Assembly (NCBI RefSeq): GCF_000023865.1
Contig: NC_013159.1
Location: forward strand, 2,630,001 to 2,694,000
Length of the DNA: 64,000 nt
Direction of reading: 5' to 3'
DNA from: Saccharomonospora viridis DSM 43017
GTDB taxonomy: Bacteria; Actinomycetota; Actinomycetes; Mycobacteriales; Pseudonocardiaceae
In this document: positions 53,308 through 62,161 of the stretch, piece after piece
Numbering within the stretch: the first letter of the stretch is position 1
Layout of the letters: every line of letters begins with the position of its first letter
Notes under the pieces: model-generated
What the model was told of the DNA's origin: nothing
The model's input: the letters and a program-made list of their open reading frames with translations, nothing else
Database searches by the model: none
Translations under genes and position numbers: made by a program

Positions 53308-55107
53308 GTGCGCGAGTACACCGCTCCCGCGACGATCGCTGCGGTCGCCGACGACGAGAACATGTCGGACGTCGTGTGGGTCAATGCCGAGCGGTTCGGT
53401 GACACGGTGAGTTTCCGTCGACAGCTCGACGGTTCGTGGCGTGACATCACCGCGCGGGAGTTCGCCGCCCAGGTCCTCTCCGTGGCGAAGGGGCTCGTCA
53501 AGGCCGGGATCGAGCCCGGCGACCGCGTGGCCTTGATGTCCAAGACGCGCTACGAGTGGACGCTGATCGACTTCGCGATCTGGGCCGCGGGCGGTGTGAC
53601 CGTACCCATCTACGAGACCTCCTCCGCCGAGCAGGCCCATTGGGTCCTCGCCGACTCCGGGGCCAAGGCGGTGATCGTCGAAACCGCCGACCACTTCGCA
53701 ACCATCTCCTCGATCCGGGATCGCTTGCCGGGACTGAATCACCTGTGGCAGATCGAGGGGGACAAGCCCGCCGTCGACCAACTGTCCGAGCTCGGCGCCG
53801 ATGTCGCCGACGACGAGGTGCACACCCGCCGTCGGGCCGTGAAGGCGACCGACATCGCCACCATCGTCTACACCTCGGGCACCACCGGCCGCCCCAAGGG
53901 CGTCGTGCTGACCCACCGCAATCTGCTCGCCGAGGTCCGCGCCGACATCAAGGCGTTCCCGAAGCTCATGGAACCCGGCAACTCCCTGCTGCTGTTCCTG
54001 CCGCTGGCACACATCCTCGCCCGCGCGATCGCGTTGACGGCGTTCACCTCCCGGGTCACGCTCGGGCACACCCCCGACATCAAGAACCTGGTGGCCGACC
54101 TCGGGACCTTCCGGCCGACGTTCGTCGTCGCCGTGCCGCGCGTGTTCGAGAAGGTGTACAACAGCGCGAAGCTCAAGGCCCACTCCGAGGGCAAGGGCAA
54201 GATCTTCGACGCGGCGGAGGCCGCCGCCGTCGCCTACAGCCAGGGTCGGGACTCCGGTCGGATCGGTTTCGGCCTGCGTCTCAAGCACGCCGTGTTCGAC
54301 AAGCTCGTCTACACCAAACTGCGGGCGGCACTCGGCGGCCGCTGCATCGCCGCGGTGTCCGGGGGCGCCCCACTGGGCGAGCGGCTTGCGCACTTCTTCC
54401 GCGGCATCGGCGTTCCGGTGTTCGAAGGCTATGGCCTCACCGAGACCACGGCGGCGGCCAACGTCAACACCGAGGAGGCCTTCAAGGTCGGCACGGTGGG
54501 CAGGCCGGTGGCGGGTACGTCGGTCCGCATCGCCGAGGACGGCGAGGTGCTGCTCAAGGGCGACATCGTCTTCAGCGCCTACTGGAACAACGAAGAGGCC
54601 ACCCGTGAGGCGCTGGAGGACGGTTGGTTCCGCACCGGCGACCTCGGCGAACTCGACGCGGACGGCTTCCTCAAGATCACTGGGCGGAAGAAGGAGATCA
54701 TCGTCACCTCGGGCGGTAAGAACGTCGCCCCGTCAGGCCTGGAAGACGCTCTCAAGGCCAATCCGCTCATCAGCCAGGCGATGGTGGTCGGTGACCAGCG
54801 CCCGTTCATCGGGGCTCTGGTGACGATCGACGAGGAATTCTTCCCGACCTGGAAGGAACAGAACGGTAAGCCGGCGAACGCCACGGTGGCCGACCTCGTC
54901 GACGACCCCGACCTGCGGGCGGCCGTACAGGCCGCCGTGGACGAGGCCAACAAGCAGGTCTCGCAGGCCGAGTCGATCAGGAAGTTCATCATCCTGCCGA
55001 AGGACTTCACCGAGGCGGGTGGTGAGGTGACTCCGAGCCTGAAGCTCAAGCGCAACGTCGTCAGCAAGAACTACGCCGACGCCATCGAACGGCTGTACGC
55101 GAAGTGA
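53308..55107 (+). CDS. fadD15: Long-chain fatty acid-CoA ligase (FadD15-like)
   Basis: 599-aa AMP-forming acyl-CoA synthetase. The P-loop-like motif YTSGTTGRPKG binds ATP, YGLTETTAA is motif A5, WFRTGDLGELDADGFLKITG holds the adenosine-binding Asp and hinge, and the catalytic Lys lies in the C-terminal domain near LKLKRN. No N-terminal membrane anchor. Activates long-chain fatty acids for degradation or lipid synthesis. GGAGG lies 5 nt upstream of GTG. A 40-nt perfect inverted repeat follows its stop. Confidence 0.93.
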   Translation: MREYTAPATIAAVADDENMSDVVWVNAERFGDTVSFRRQLDGSWRDITAREFAAQVLSVAKGLVKAGIEPGDRVALMSKTRYEWTLIDFAIWAAGGVTVPIYETSSAEQAHWVLADSGAKAVIVETADHFATISSIRDRLPGLNHLWQIEGDKPAVDQLSELGADVADDEVHTRRRAVKATDIATIVYTSGTTGRPKGVVLTHRNLLAEVRADIKAFPKLMEPGNSLLLFLPLAHILARAIALTAFTSRVTLGHTPDIKNLVADLGTFRPTFVVAVPRVFEKVYNSAKLKAHSEGKGKIFDAAEAAAVAYSQGRDSGRIGFGLRLKHAVFDKLVYTKLRAALGGRCIAAVSGGAPLGERLAHFFRGIGVPVFEGYGLTETTAAANVNTEEAFKVGTVGRPVAGTSVRIAEDGEVLLKGDIVFSAYWNNEEATREALEDGWFRTGDLGELDADGFLKITGRKKEIIVTSGGKNVAPSGLEDALKANPLISQAMVVGDQRPFIGALVTIDEEFFPTWKEQNGKPANATVADLVDDPDLRAAVQAAVDEANKQVSQAESIRKFIILPKDFTEAGGEVTPSLKLKRNVVSKNYADAIERLYAK

Positions 55108-55653
55108 TCCGAGGCCGGTGACGGCGGTGCACCGCCGTCACCGGCCTCGACGTCTCCTGCCGTGGGCGGGCCGACGAGGCATCCCCGTGTAGCCATCGAG
55201 CCACGTGGTGACGAACGGAACGGCCTCGACCGCTCCGCCACACCGCGTCCGGAACACGTTCGGCTTCCTGGGTGTTTCGCTTCCTGCCCGCTTCAGCCGG
55301 GACGGCCGAGCGGTGACGAAGTGGGCCCGGGACGCCGCCTGAAGACCTTGCCGCCATCGCCCGGAGATCCCGGGCCATGCTTCCCGGTCGTATCTCCGAC
55401 CGCGGGAGTTCGATGCTGGTCCGTCGCGTGGTGATCGCGTCCACACCGTCGAGATCGGCGCTCCGTTCCCGGGTGTCGGCGGAACCCGATCCTCGTGTGG
55501 ACCGAGGACACGACGCCCTGACCGCAACCGGAGGTCCTCGAGGCGGGGCGACGTCGGAAGGTCGTACTCTCCCCCGTCGAAATTCATTGCCGGTGACGCA
55601 TCCGGTTGGCTACCTTCACCGCGTACGACATACCCAGTTTCAGGGGGAGATCC
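55108..55653. other. Intergenic region between fadD15 and drrA
   Basis: 546 nt with no supported gene. It starts with a 40-nt terminator palindrome. Open frames on the minus strand are Arg/Pro/Ser-rich without recognisable domain or ribosome site. It should contain the promoter of the ABC exporter. Confidence 0.5.
55110..55149 (+). terminator. Terminator of fadD15, 40-nt perfect palindrome
   Basis: A perfect 20-bp inverted repeat with no spacer (55110-55129 and 55130-55149), beginning 3 nt after the fadD15 stop. In RNA it would form a long GC stem with a tight TGCA-centred loop. No U-run follows; such stems are typical of high-GC actinobacterial 3' ends. Confidence 0.8.
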
Positions 55654-56655
55654 ATGTCAACACCGACCGGTGACGCTGTGATCGTCGCCGAGGGAGTACA
55701 CAAGAGATTCGGCGCGACGTATGCGCTTTCCGGGCTGGATCTGACCGTGCCCGAGGGCATGGTGTACGGACTGCTCGGCCCGAACGGCGCGGGTAAGAGC
55801 ACCACGGTCCGCATCCTGGCTACCCTGACCCGCCCTGACAAAGGCCGGGTGGTGGTGGCGGGTCACGACGTCGTCCGCGAACCCCACCTCGTCCGCACCA
55901 AGATCGGCCTGGCCGGCCAGCACGCGGCGCTCGACGAGGGTCTGACCGGACGTGAGAACCTCCGTATCTTCGGCAGGCTGTTCCGGCTCGGTGCCGCTCG
56001 GGCTCGCGCCCGCGCCGACGAACTGCTCGAACAGTTCGACCTCGCCCACGCCGCCGACCGTCTCGTCAAGACGTATTCCGGGGGTATGCGGCGGCGGCTG
56101 GATCTCATCTCCAGTCTCATCGTCCCGCCCAGGGTGCTTTTCCTCGACGAACCCACCACCGGTCTCGACCCTCGTAGCCGCAACGAAATCTGGACCGCCG
56201 TGCGCCAGTTGGTCGGCGAGGGCACCACCGTGCTGCTCACCACCCAGTACCTCGATGAAGCCGACCAGCTCGCCGAGCACATCGCCGTCATCGACCACGG
56301 CAGGGTGATCGCTTCCGGCTCACCGCGGGAACTCAAAGCACGGATCGGAGGGCGGCTCGATGTCGTCCTGGAGGAGGCGGGGGAACTGTCCCGTGCCACC
56401 ACCGTGCTCAAGCCGCTCGCCGGAACCGAGGCCGAAGCCGATGTCGACACCGAGCGGAAGCTGTTGTCGCTTCCGGTGAACACCGATGAGGTCACCTTGC
56501 CCGATGTGGTCCGACAGCTCGATCAGGCCGGGGTGAAGCCCGTCGATGTCGGTCTCCGCCAGCCCACACTCGACGAAGTGTTCCTGTCCTTGACGGGCAA
56601 ACCCACCGTTCACCCGGAGGCCGTCCCGCAGCACCGGGAGGAAGTGACCCAGTGA
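55654..56655 (+). CDS. ABC exporter ATP-binding protein, DrrA-like
   Basis: 333-aa ABC ATPase of the daunorubicin-resistance (DrrA/ABC-2) type. GPNGAGKST is Walker A, YSGGM the signature motif, VLFLDEPTTGLDP Walker B, and the C-terminal about 90 residues are the DrrA-type extension (LRQPTLDEVFLSLTG). Energises export of a hydrophobic compound or lipid with the following permease. GGGGGAGA lies 3 nt upstream of ATG. It overlaps the permease by 4 nt. Confidence 0.93.
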   Translation: MSTPTGDAVIVAEGVHKRFGATYALSGLDLTVPEGMVYGLLGPNGAGKSTTVRILATLTRPDKGRVVVAGHDVVREPHLVRTKIGLAGQHAALDEGLTGRENLRIFGRLFRLGAARARARADELLEQFDLAHAADRLVKTYSGGMRRRLDLISSLIVPPRVLFLDEPTTGLDPRSRNEIWTAVRQLVGEGTTVLLTTQYLDEADQLAEHIAVIDHGRVIASGSPRELKARIGGRLDVVLEEAGELSRATTVLKPLAGTEAEADVDTERKLLSLPVNTDEVTLPDVVRQLDQAGVKPVDVGLRQPTLDEVFLSLTGKPTVHPEAVPQHREEVTQ

Positions 56656-57506
56656 CGACCTCGACCGTGACGGACCCGACCCGCTCCGCCTTGCCGGCCG
56701 GTCCATTCGCGACATTCCGTGCCGGACTGTCGGACGGAATGACGATCTTCCTGCGTAATCTGCTGAAGCTCAAGCACCAGCCCGAACAGATCGTCGCGAC
56801 CTTCGCGTTCCCGCTCATGTCGGTGATCCTGTTCGGCTACGTGTTCGGTAGCGCCATCCCCATTCCGGGCGGAGGAAACTACCGTGAGTACCTCATGCCC
56901 GGGTTGTTCGTCATGAGCTCGGTCATGGGTGTCATGGGCTCGCTGATGGTGATCGCCAAGGACAACAGCCTCGGTGTCATGGACCGGTTCCGTTCGATGC
57001 CCATGGCGCGCTCGGCGGTGCCGTTCGGACAGACAGCAGCCGACTTGGTGATCGCCGCCGGCAGTCTGACGATCATGGCGGTCTGCGGTCTGTTCTTCGG
57101 TTGGCGGGCGCACAACGGGATCGCGGCGACCCTCGCCGGATTCGGCCTCGTGCTCCTGTTGCAGTACGCCGTGTCCTGGGTGGGCGTCTTTTTGGGTTCG
57201 CTGGCGAAGAACGAGGAGACGGCCGCCCGCATCGGTCCCCTCATCATGCCTCTGACGATGATCTCGAACGTCTTCGTCCCCACCGACGGCATGCCCACCG
57301 TTCTGCGGGCGATCGCCGATTGGAACCCCGTCAGCGCGGCCACCGCCGCCTGCCGGGAACTGTTCGGCAATCCTGGCCTACCCGTCTCCTCGGACGCCGC
57401 CTGGCCGCTTCATCATCCGGTCCTGACGACCGTCGGCTGGTGCGCGTTCCTGCTCGCGGTATTCGTGCCGTTGTCGATTCGACGGTTCCGCAACGCGGGG
57501 CTCTGA
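56652..57506 (+). CDS. ABC-2 exporter permease, DrrB-like
   Basis: 284-aa ABC-2 permease with about six helices. FLRNLLKLKHQPEQIVATFAFPL (N-terminal coupling region, split), YLMPGLFVMSSVMG, MDRFRSMPMARSAVPFGQ (cytoplasmic coupling segment) and FVPTDGMPTVLRAIADWNP are typical DrrB blocks. Forms the transmembrane half of the exporter with the preceding ATPase. GTGA overlap couples translation. It ends convergently with pbpB, sharing a terminator. Confidence 0.92.
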   Translation: MTTSTVTDPTRSALPAGPFATFRAGLSDGMTIFLRNLLKLKHQPEQIVATFAFPLMSVILFGYVFGSAIPIPGGGNYREYLMPGLFVMSSVMGVMGSLMVIAKDNSLGVMDRFRSMPMARSAVPFGQTAADLVIAAGSLTIMAVCGLFFGWRAHNGIAATLAGFGLVLLLQYAVSWVGVFLGSLAKNEETAARIGPLIMPLTMISNVFVPTDGMPTVLRAIADWNPVSAATAACRELFGNPGLPVSSDAAWPLHHPVLTTVGWCAFLLAVFVPLSIRRFRNAGL

Positions 57507-57510
57507 CCAC

Positions 57511-57559
57511 GCCGAGGGTGAGTTCGGCGCGGCATCAGTACACCAATCTCACCCTCGGC
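57511..57559. terminator. Bidirectional terminator, ABC exporter / pbpB
   Basis: Perfect 12-bp inverted repeat GCCGAGGGTGAG (57511-57522) / CTCACCCTCGGC (57548-57559) with a 25-nt loop. Its right arm overlaps the last codons of pbpB. Serves both convergent genes. Confidence 0.7.
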
Positions 57560-59448
57560 GCAGATTGATCGGAGACCGGGATGTTGTACCGCTGGGCCAG
57601 GTAGGACGCGATCTCGTGGAACAGTGACGCAGCCGAACCGCCGCCCGGGATGGTGGTGTCGGGCGCGTCCAACCAGATGCCCACCACGAACCGCGGCTCA
57701 TCGGCGGGCAGGATTCCCGCGAACGTGATGTTGTGCAGCCTGTTGCTGTAGGCGCCGGTCTTGGGGTTCACCTGTTGCCCGGTTCCGGTCTTGCCGGCGA
57801 TCCGGTATCCCTCGAGCGCCGCGTCAGGAGCCGTGCCGTTGTAGTAGTAGTCACCGTCCTGTGTCGTCGCGCACAACATCTCCTTCACCGTGTCAGCCGT
57901 CTTCGCGTCCGTCACCCGCGTGGCCGCCGGCGCCGGCTCGGGAATCCGACGGCCGTTCGGTGCGATCTTCGCCTTGACGATGCGCGGCTCCACCCGCACC
58001 CCGCCGTTGGCGATCGCCTGGTACATGCTCGCCATCTGCACCACCGTCATCGACAGTCCCTGCCCGATCGGCAAGTTGCCGAAGGTGGTACCCGACCACT
58101 GTTCACGCGGCGGAACGTAACCCGCGCTTTCCCCGGGCAGCCCGATGTTCGTGCGGTGACCGATGCCGAACCGGTCCACAACGTCCATGAACCGGTCAGG
58201 ACCGATCTTCTCGGCCAACAACAACGTGCCGACGTTGGACGATTTCGCGAAGATGCCGGTCACCGTGAAGTCCTGCGTGCCGTGCGACCACGCGTCGTGC
58301 ACGGTATGGTCGGCCACCTTCATCGCCCCCGGTACCGCCAGCTTGGTCTCCGGTGTGACGATGCCGGACTCGATCGCGGCGGTCGCGGTGATCACCTTGG
58401 CGACCGATCCCGGTTCGAACGGTGTCGACACCGCTGGATTGCCCATCGCCTCGGTCGACAACGCCGCCGGATCGTTCGGATCGAACGTCTTGTTGTTCGC
58501 CAGCGCGTACACCTCGCCGGTCTTCGCGTCGAGGATGACCGCACTGCCCCCCTTGGCGTCCACCTTGTCGACGTAATCGGCGAGGCTGCGCTCCAACTCG
58601 TACTGCACGTCGGAGTCGATCGTCAGCTCCAGGTCGGAGCCGGGTGCAGCCGGCCGCATGTCCCGTTCCGTGCCGGGGATCACGACATCGGTGCCCTGTT
58701 CCGTGTCGACGATCTGCCGCCCCGGGGTGCCGACCAGGTCCTCGTCTCGGTAGTACTCCAAACCGGACAGTCCGTGCAGGTTGTGCTCGGACACGTCCTC
58801 GCTCTCGGTGCGCCAATTCGCGTAGCCGACCACGTTCGCGGCGAGCTCACCACCCGGGTACACGCGCTTGGCGCGCTTCTCGTACCCGATCTCGTGGTAC
58901 CGCTTGCTGATCTCCTCGGCCACCGATGGTTCGACTTCGATGAGATAGGTGAAGGAGGCGTCCTTGTGAAAGGCGTCGAGCAACTCCTTCTTGGTGACCA
59001 GGTCGGGCACCCGGCTGGCGATGTACCCGGCTATCTCGTCCGCACGGGTGTCGAAGTTCTCACCCGATTCCGGGTGCTCACGCGCGTATTCGTCCCACGC
59101 CTGCCGCATCTGCCGCAGGTTGACCCACAGTTTTCGGGTCTCGACGCTGAACGCGAGTTCAGCCCCGTTTCGATCCACAATGGACCCTCGTTCAGCGGGG
59201 ATGTCGATGATGGTCGTACGCTGCCGTTCGGCCCGTTCGGACAGCGCGGAGGCCTCGAAGGCCTGGATGTGCACGAGTTTCAGCCCCGCGGCCACCAGCA
59301 CGAGTGTCAATACGATGCGCCCTACGACGAATCGGTTGCGATTGTTGCGTACCGTGGTGGCCGAACGCTTCCGACGAGCCCTGACCGAATACGTGCGATG
59401 CGGCACGTTACCGGCTCTGGCTCTCGGCACACCGCGTTGCCCCGGCAT
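57535..59448 (-). CDS. pbpB: Division-specific penicillin-binding protein (FtsI/PBP2)
   Basis: 637-aa class B PBP, the septal peptidoglycan transpeptidase. Short basic cytoplasmic N-terminus, TM at about 41-60, a dimerisation domain with RGSIVDRNG, then the transpeptidase domain with SVAK (Ser348 nucleophile), SSN at 403-405 and KTGTG at 553-557. No PASTA domains are seen. It follows ftsL in the leftward dcw operon, but murE does not follow: a convergent ABC exporter and terminator close the cluster. Confidence 0.95.
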   Translation of the reverse strand: MPGQRGVPRARAGNVPHRTYSVRARRKRSATTVRNNRNRFVVGRIVLTLVLVAAGLKLVHIQAFEASALSERAERQRTTIIDIPAERGSIVDRNGAELAFSVETRKLWVNLRQMRQAWDEYAREHPESGENFDTRADEIAGYIASRVPDLVTKKELLDAFHKDASFTYLIEVEPSVAEEISKRYHEIGYEKRAKRVYPGGELAANVVGYANWRTESEDVSEHNLHGLSGLEYYRDEDLVGTPGRQIVDTEQGTDVVIPGTERDMRPAAPGSDLELTIDSDVQYELERSLADYVDKVDAKGGSAVILDAKTGEVYALANNKTFDPNDPAALSTEAMGNPAVSTPFEPGSVAKVITATAAIESGIVTPETKLAVPGAMKVADHTVHDAWSHGTQDFTVTGIFAKSSNVGTLLLAEKIGPDRFMDVVDRFGIGHRTNIGLPGESAGYVPPREQWSGTTFGNLPIGQGLSMTVVQMASMYQAIANGGVRVEPRIVKAKIAPNGRRIPEPAPAATRVTDAKTADTVKEMLCATTQDGDYYYNGTAPDAALEGYRIAGKTGTGQQVNPKTGAYSNRLHNITFAGILPADEPRFVVGIWLDAPDTTIPGGGSAASLFHEIASYLAQRYNIPVSDQSAPRVRLVY

Positions 59449-59477
59449 CGCCGTCCTCCCTCACCACGTCGCTCGGG

Positions 59478-60149
59478 TCACCTGTCGTCGCCGTCGGTCT
59501 CGCCGTCGTTGCCGTCAGCGCTCTCGTCGGCTTCCTCTTCGGCTTCCTCTTCGGCACTGCCGTCGCCGCGGTCTCCGTCGTCTTCCGTTTTCTCCGGCGG
59601 CGGGGCCGGCGCGGTCGCCTTCACCGGCTCCCCCACCACCGTGATGGAGCCGTCCTCCCCCACCACCAATCGCGCGGGATTACCTCCCGGCACCATGCCC
59701 AGCGACTTGGCTCGCTCGGCCAACGACGACGGCGACTGCAGCTGCCCGACCTCCCGGCGTAGCTGCTCGGCGTGCTCGGCGAGCTGGGCGTTTTGTTCTC
59801 GCAGTCGTTCCAGTCGGTACGAGTCGGCGATGGCCTGGGTGGACAGCCACAGCGACGCTGCCACGCCGCACAACATGAGTCCCATCAGGATGACGACGAA
59901 CGTCGCCCGTGATCGAGGCCAGTGCTGCAGCCCGAGACGGCTTCGGGCGTGTCCACCGGGCTCACGCATCGTCCTGGCCCGGTGCGCGCGTTTGGCGTAA
60001 GCACGCTGTCCGGCTGTGCCCCGTTTCGAAGTCGCGCCACCGGACGAACGGACACGATCCTTCTTCGTCGAAGCTCTACTCGAAGAGGACGAGGAGGCCG
60101 CTGTGCGCGTGGACGTCGACCTGGTCCGCTGACGGGCCGGTGCGGACAT
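59478..60149 (-). CDS. ftsL: FtsL-like cell division protein
   Basis: 223-aa bitopic membrane protein. A basic Ser/Thr-rich cytoplasmic N-terminus (about 1-75), one TM (about 81-104) and an extracytoplasmic coiled coil (LERLREQNAQLAEHAEQL) are the FtsL/FtsB plan; the C-terminus is an unusually acidic Glu/Asp tail (about 185-223). Recruits or activates the FtsW-PBP septal complex. Its ATG overlaps the rsmH stop by one nt (TGATG) and pbpB follows 29 nt on. Confidence 0.88.
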   Translation of the reverse strand: MSAPARQRTRSTSTRTAASSSSSSRASTKKDRVRSSGGATSKRGTAGQRAYAKRAHRARTMREPGGHARSRLGLQHWPRSRATFVVILMGLMLCGVAASLWLSTQAIADSYRLERLREQNAQLAEHAEQLRREVGQLQSPSSLAERAKSLGMVPGGNPARLVVGEDGSITVVGEPVKATAPAPPPEKTEDDGDRGDGSAEEEAEEEADESADGNDGETDGDDR

Positions 60150-61171
60150 CAGTCGTCCTCCCCTCTCTTCTCCGCCGCCCGTAACCGAACGGACGCCGCA
60201 CGAGGATTACGTCGGATCTCCTCTTCGTCGGCTTTCTCGGCACCTCGGGTCAGCAGCCGGAGCTTCGGTCCGTGGCCGGGTAATTCCACGGGCAACCCCT
60301 CAGGGGTGCGGGATGTCGCCGCGCGGGTCAACGCCTGTTTGACGATCCGGTCCTCCAGCGAGTGGTACGACTCGACAACGATGCGTCCCCCCACGGCCAA
60401 GGAGTCGATGGCGGCGGGGACGGCCGCGCGCAAGATGTCGAGCTCACCGTTCACCTCGATACGAAGCGCTTGGAAGGTGCGCTTCGCGGGATGGCCACCG
60501 GTACGTCGGCTTCCAGCGGGAACCGTGGCGTACAGAAGACGCACCAGCCGCTCGCTGGTGTCGAAAGGTTCTCGCTTCCGTTCGGCCACGACCGCTTTGG
60601 CGATCCTCCGGGCGAATCGCTCCTCGCCATAGTCACGCAACACGCGGGTGAGCTCGTCGACCGAGTACGTGTTGAGCACATCGGCCGCGGTGATCCCGGT
60701 GGTCGGGTCCATTCGCATGTCCAACGGCGCGTTGCGCGCGTACGCGAAACCACGGTCGTCCCGATCGAGTTGCATGGAGGACACACCGAGGTCCATGAGC
60801 ACACCCTCGACGGCCGGGACGTCGAGTTCGGCGAGGACATCACGGATGCGGTCGTAGACGGTGTGCACGAACTGCACCCGGCTCCCATATCGGGCGAGTC
60901 GCCTGCGCGATCGTTCCAACGCCTCGGGGTCGCGGTCGAGACCGATGACGCGCAGCCGGGGATAAGCGCTCAACAGTGCTTCGGTGTGGCCCCCCAGCCC
61001 CAGCGTGGTGTCGACCAGTATCGCGTCCCGATCGGACACCGCCGGCTCGAACAGCTCCAACACCCGATCGACGAGTACAGGCAGATGCGTGGCGTCAGCC
61101 GCAGCACCGTCGACTCCGGCACCGTCGGTCACGACACCCCCTTTTGTCGCCTCGTCCTTCACATCCCCCAT
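60149..61171 (-). CDS. rsmH: 16S rRNA (cytosine1402-N4)-methyltransferase
   Basis: 340-aa RsmH (MraW), methylating N4 of C1402 in the 30S P-site. [15 protein letters not shown] opens the domain, [14 protein letters not shown] is the SAM motif, [14 protein letters not shown] the active-site strand, and [16 protein letters not shown] the conserved C-terminal block. Second gene of the dcw cluster, 82 nt after mraZ. N-terminal 25 residues are unconserved, so a later start is possible. Confidence 0.95.
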   Translation of the reverse strand: MGDVKDEATKGGVVTDGAGVDGAAADATHLPVLVDRVLELFEPAVSDRDAILVDTTLGLGGHTEALLSAYPRLRVIGLDRDPEALERSRRRLARYGSRVQFVHTVYDRIRDVLAELDVPAVEGVLMDLGVSSMQLDRDDRGFAYARNAPLDMRMDPTTGITAADVLNTYSVDELTRVLRDYGEERFARRIAKAVVAERKREPFDTSERLVRLLYATVPAGSRRTGGHPAKRTFQALRIEVNGELDILRAAVPAAIDSLAVGGRIVVESYHSLEDRIVKQALTRAATSRTPEGLPVELPGHGPKLRLLTRGAEKADEEEIRRNPRAASVRLRAAEKRGEDD

Positions 61172-61253
61172 TCCGACCTGTGACCGGATGCCGTCAGGTT
61201 GCGGACCTGATACCGGGGAAGTTGCATCAGGGCCGCAGCCTCACGCCATCCGG

Positions 61254-61685
61254 TCAGAACACGCCCGGCAGGATCTCCTCCTGCGCTTTCGCATAACTGT
61301 CCTCGTGTTCCTCCAGGTAGGCCCCCCAGGCCCGGGCGTCCCAGATCTCCAACCGCGTGATAGCGCCGATGACCACGCACTCCTTGGTCAATCCGGCGTA
61401 GCGGCGCAGTTCCGGGGCGATCGCGATGCGACCCTGTCCGTCCGGACGCTGTTCCTCGGTGCCCGCGAACAAGTAGCGCTGGTACGCCCGCACCGACTCA
61501 TTGGTGAAAGGCGCCTCAGCCACTCTGCGGGCCAGCTGTTCAAATTCGGCACGCGGGAAGACGAAGAGGCAATGATCCTGTCCCTTGGTGATCATCAGCC
61601 CACCTGCCAGCGCATCGCGGAACTTCGCAGGCAGCGTGAGCCGCCCCTTGTCGTCCAGCTTCGGGGTGTGGGTGCCGAGGAACAC
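61254..61685 (-). CDS. mraZ: Transcriptional regulator MraZ
   Basis: 143-aa double SpoVT-AbrB-fold DNA-binding protein, first gene and regulator of the dcw cluster. [23 protein letters not shown] is the first AbrB repeat (split over residues 2-23) and [18 protein letters not shown] the second. GTG 61685 gives the standard 143-aa length; GGGAGG lies upstream. Four MraZ-type repeats overlap its promoter, so autoregulation is expected. Confidence 0.95.
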   Translation of the reverse strand: MFLGTHTPKLDDKGRLTLPAKFRDALAGGLMITKGQDHCLFVFPRAEFEQLARRVAEAPFTNESVRAYQRYLFAGTEEQRPDGQGRIAIAPELRRYAGLTKECVVIGAITRLEIWDARAWGAYLEEHEDSYAKAQEEILPGVF

Positions 61686-61758
61686 CGGCTTCCACCTCCC
61701 GCCGATCAGCACCAGGACTCGGAAGTCCTCCGAGATCGGTTACGGAGCGTCCCTTCCG

Positions 61759-61794
61759 CCCCACAGGGCACCACGGTACCCCACTTTCCACCAC
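61759..61794 (-). promoter_or_regulatory. MraZ box: four 10-bp-spaced repeats
   Basis: On the minus strand GTGGTG, GTGGGG, GTGGTG and GTGGGG start exactly 10 bp apart (+ coordinates 61789-61794, 61779-61784, 61769-61774, 61759-61764). MraZ is known to bind TGGG-type direct repeats with about one helical turn spacing. They sit 74-109 nt upstream of the mraZ start and cover the promoter. Confidence 0.85.
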
Positions 61795-61800
61795 AGTCAA
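61773..61800 (-). promoter_or_regulatory. mraZ operon promoter
   Basis: Minus-strand TTGACT (-35; + 61795-61800) and TACCGT (-10; + 61773-61778) separated by 16 nt. Three of the four MraZ repeats fall within or beside these elements, so MraZ binding would block or alter RNA polymerase access. Transcription would start about 80 nt before mraZ. Confidence 0.6.
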
Positions 61801-62161
61801 CGCCAAAACGACCACTTCAGTGGGATATCGGTGGCGTCTTCGCACGTCAGAGCCGGGGTTCGCCGGTGGTGGGTTTCACGCGGCGTCACCACGACAAAGC
61901 CCCGGAAACACCGCTTCGCCCATGTCGAACACGGTGACCACGAGCGAGATACACCGGAAAACGCCCACCGGTGGGGCCCGGTGGGGATGACGGGCTCGGG
62001 TGGACGACCGAACCGGACACGCGAAACACCCCTTGGCCACGCCCAGCCCCCGCGACCTCCTTCGGCCGGGGACGCCAGCACTCAGCACACAGTGGACCCG
62101 GACGCGACACCACGCGAAAGGATGGTGATCAGTCCAACCGCGAGGACGATCATGACCACCG
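61801..62161. other. Intergenic region between espG and mraZ promoter
   Basis: About 360 nt upstream of the mraZ promoter and beyond the espG end, both genes leftward. Overlapping short open frames have no ribosome sites or domains. A perfect palindrome CCCACCGGTGGG is present near 61966-61977. No gene supported. Confidence 0.5.

Noticed and set aside
55138-55587. 149-aa open frame on the minus strand between fadD15 and the ABC exporter
   Set aside because: Low-complexity Arg/Pro/Ser composition, no ribosome site or domain, and it overlaps the fadD15 terminator.
61797-62160. Several short frames upstream of mraZ
   Set aside because: All three minus-strand frames are open by chance in GC-rich DNA; none has a start signal or recognisable protein.
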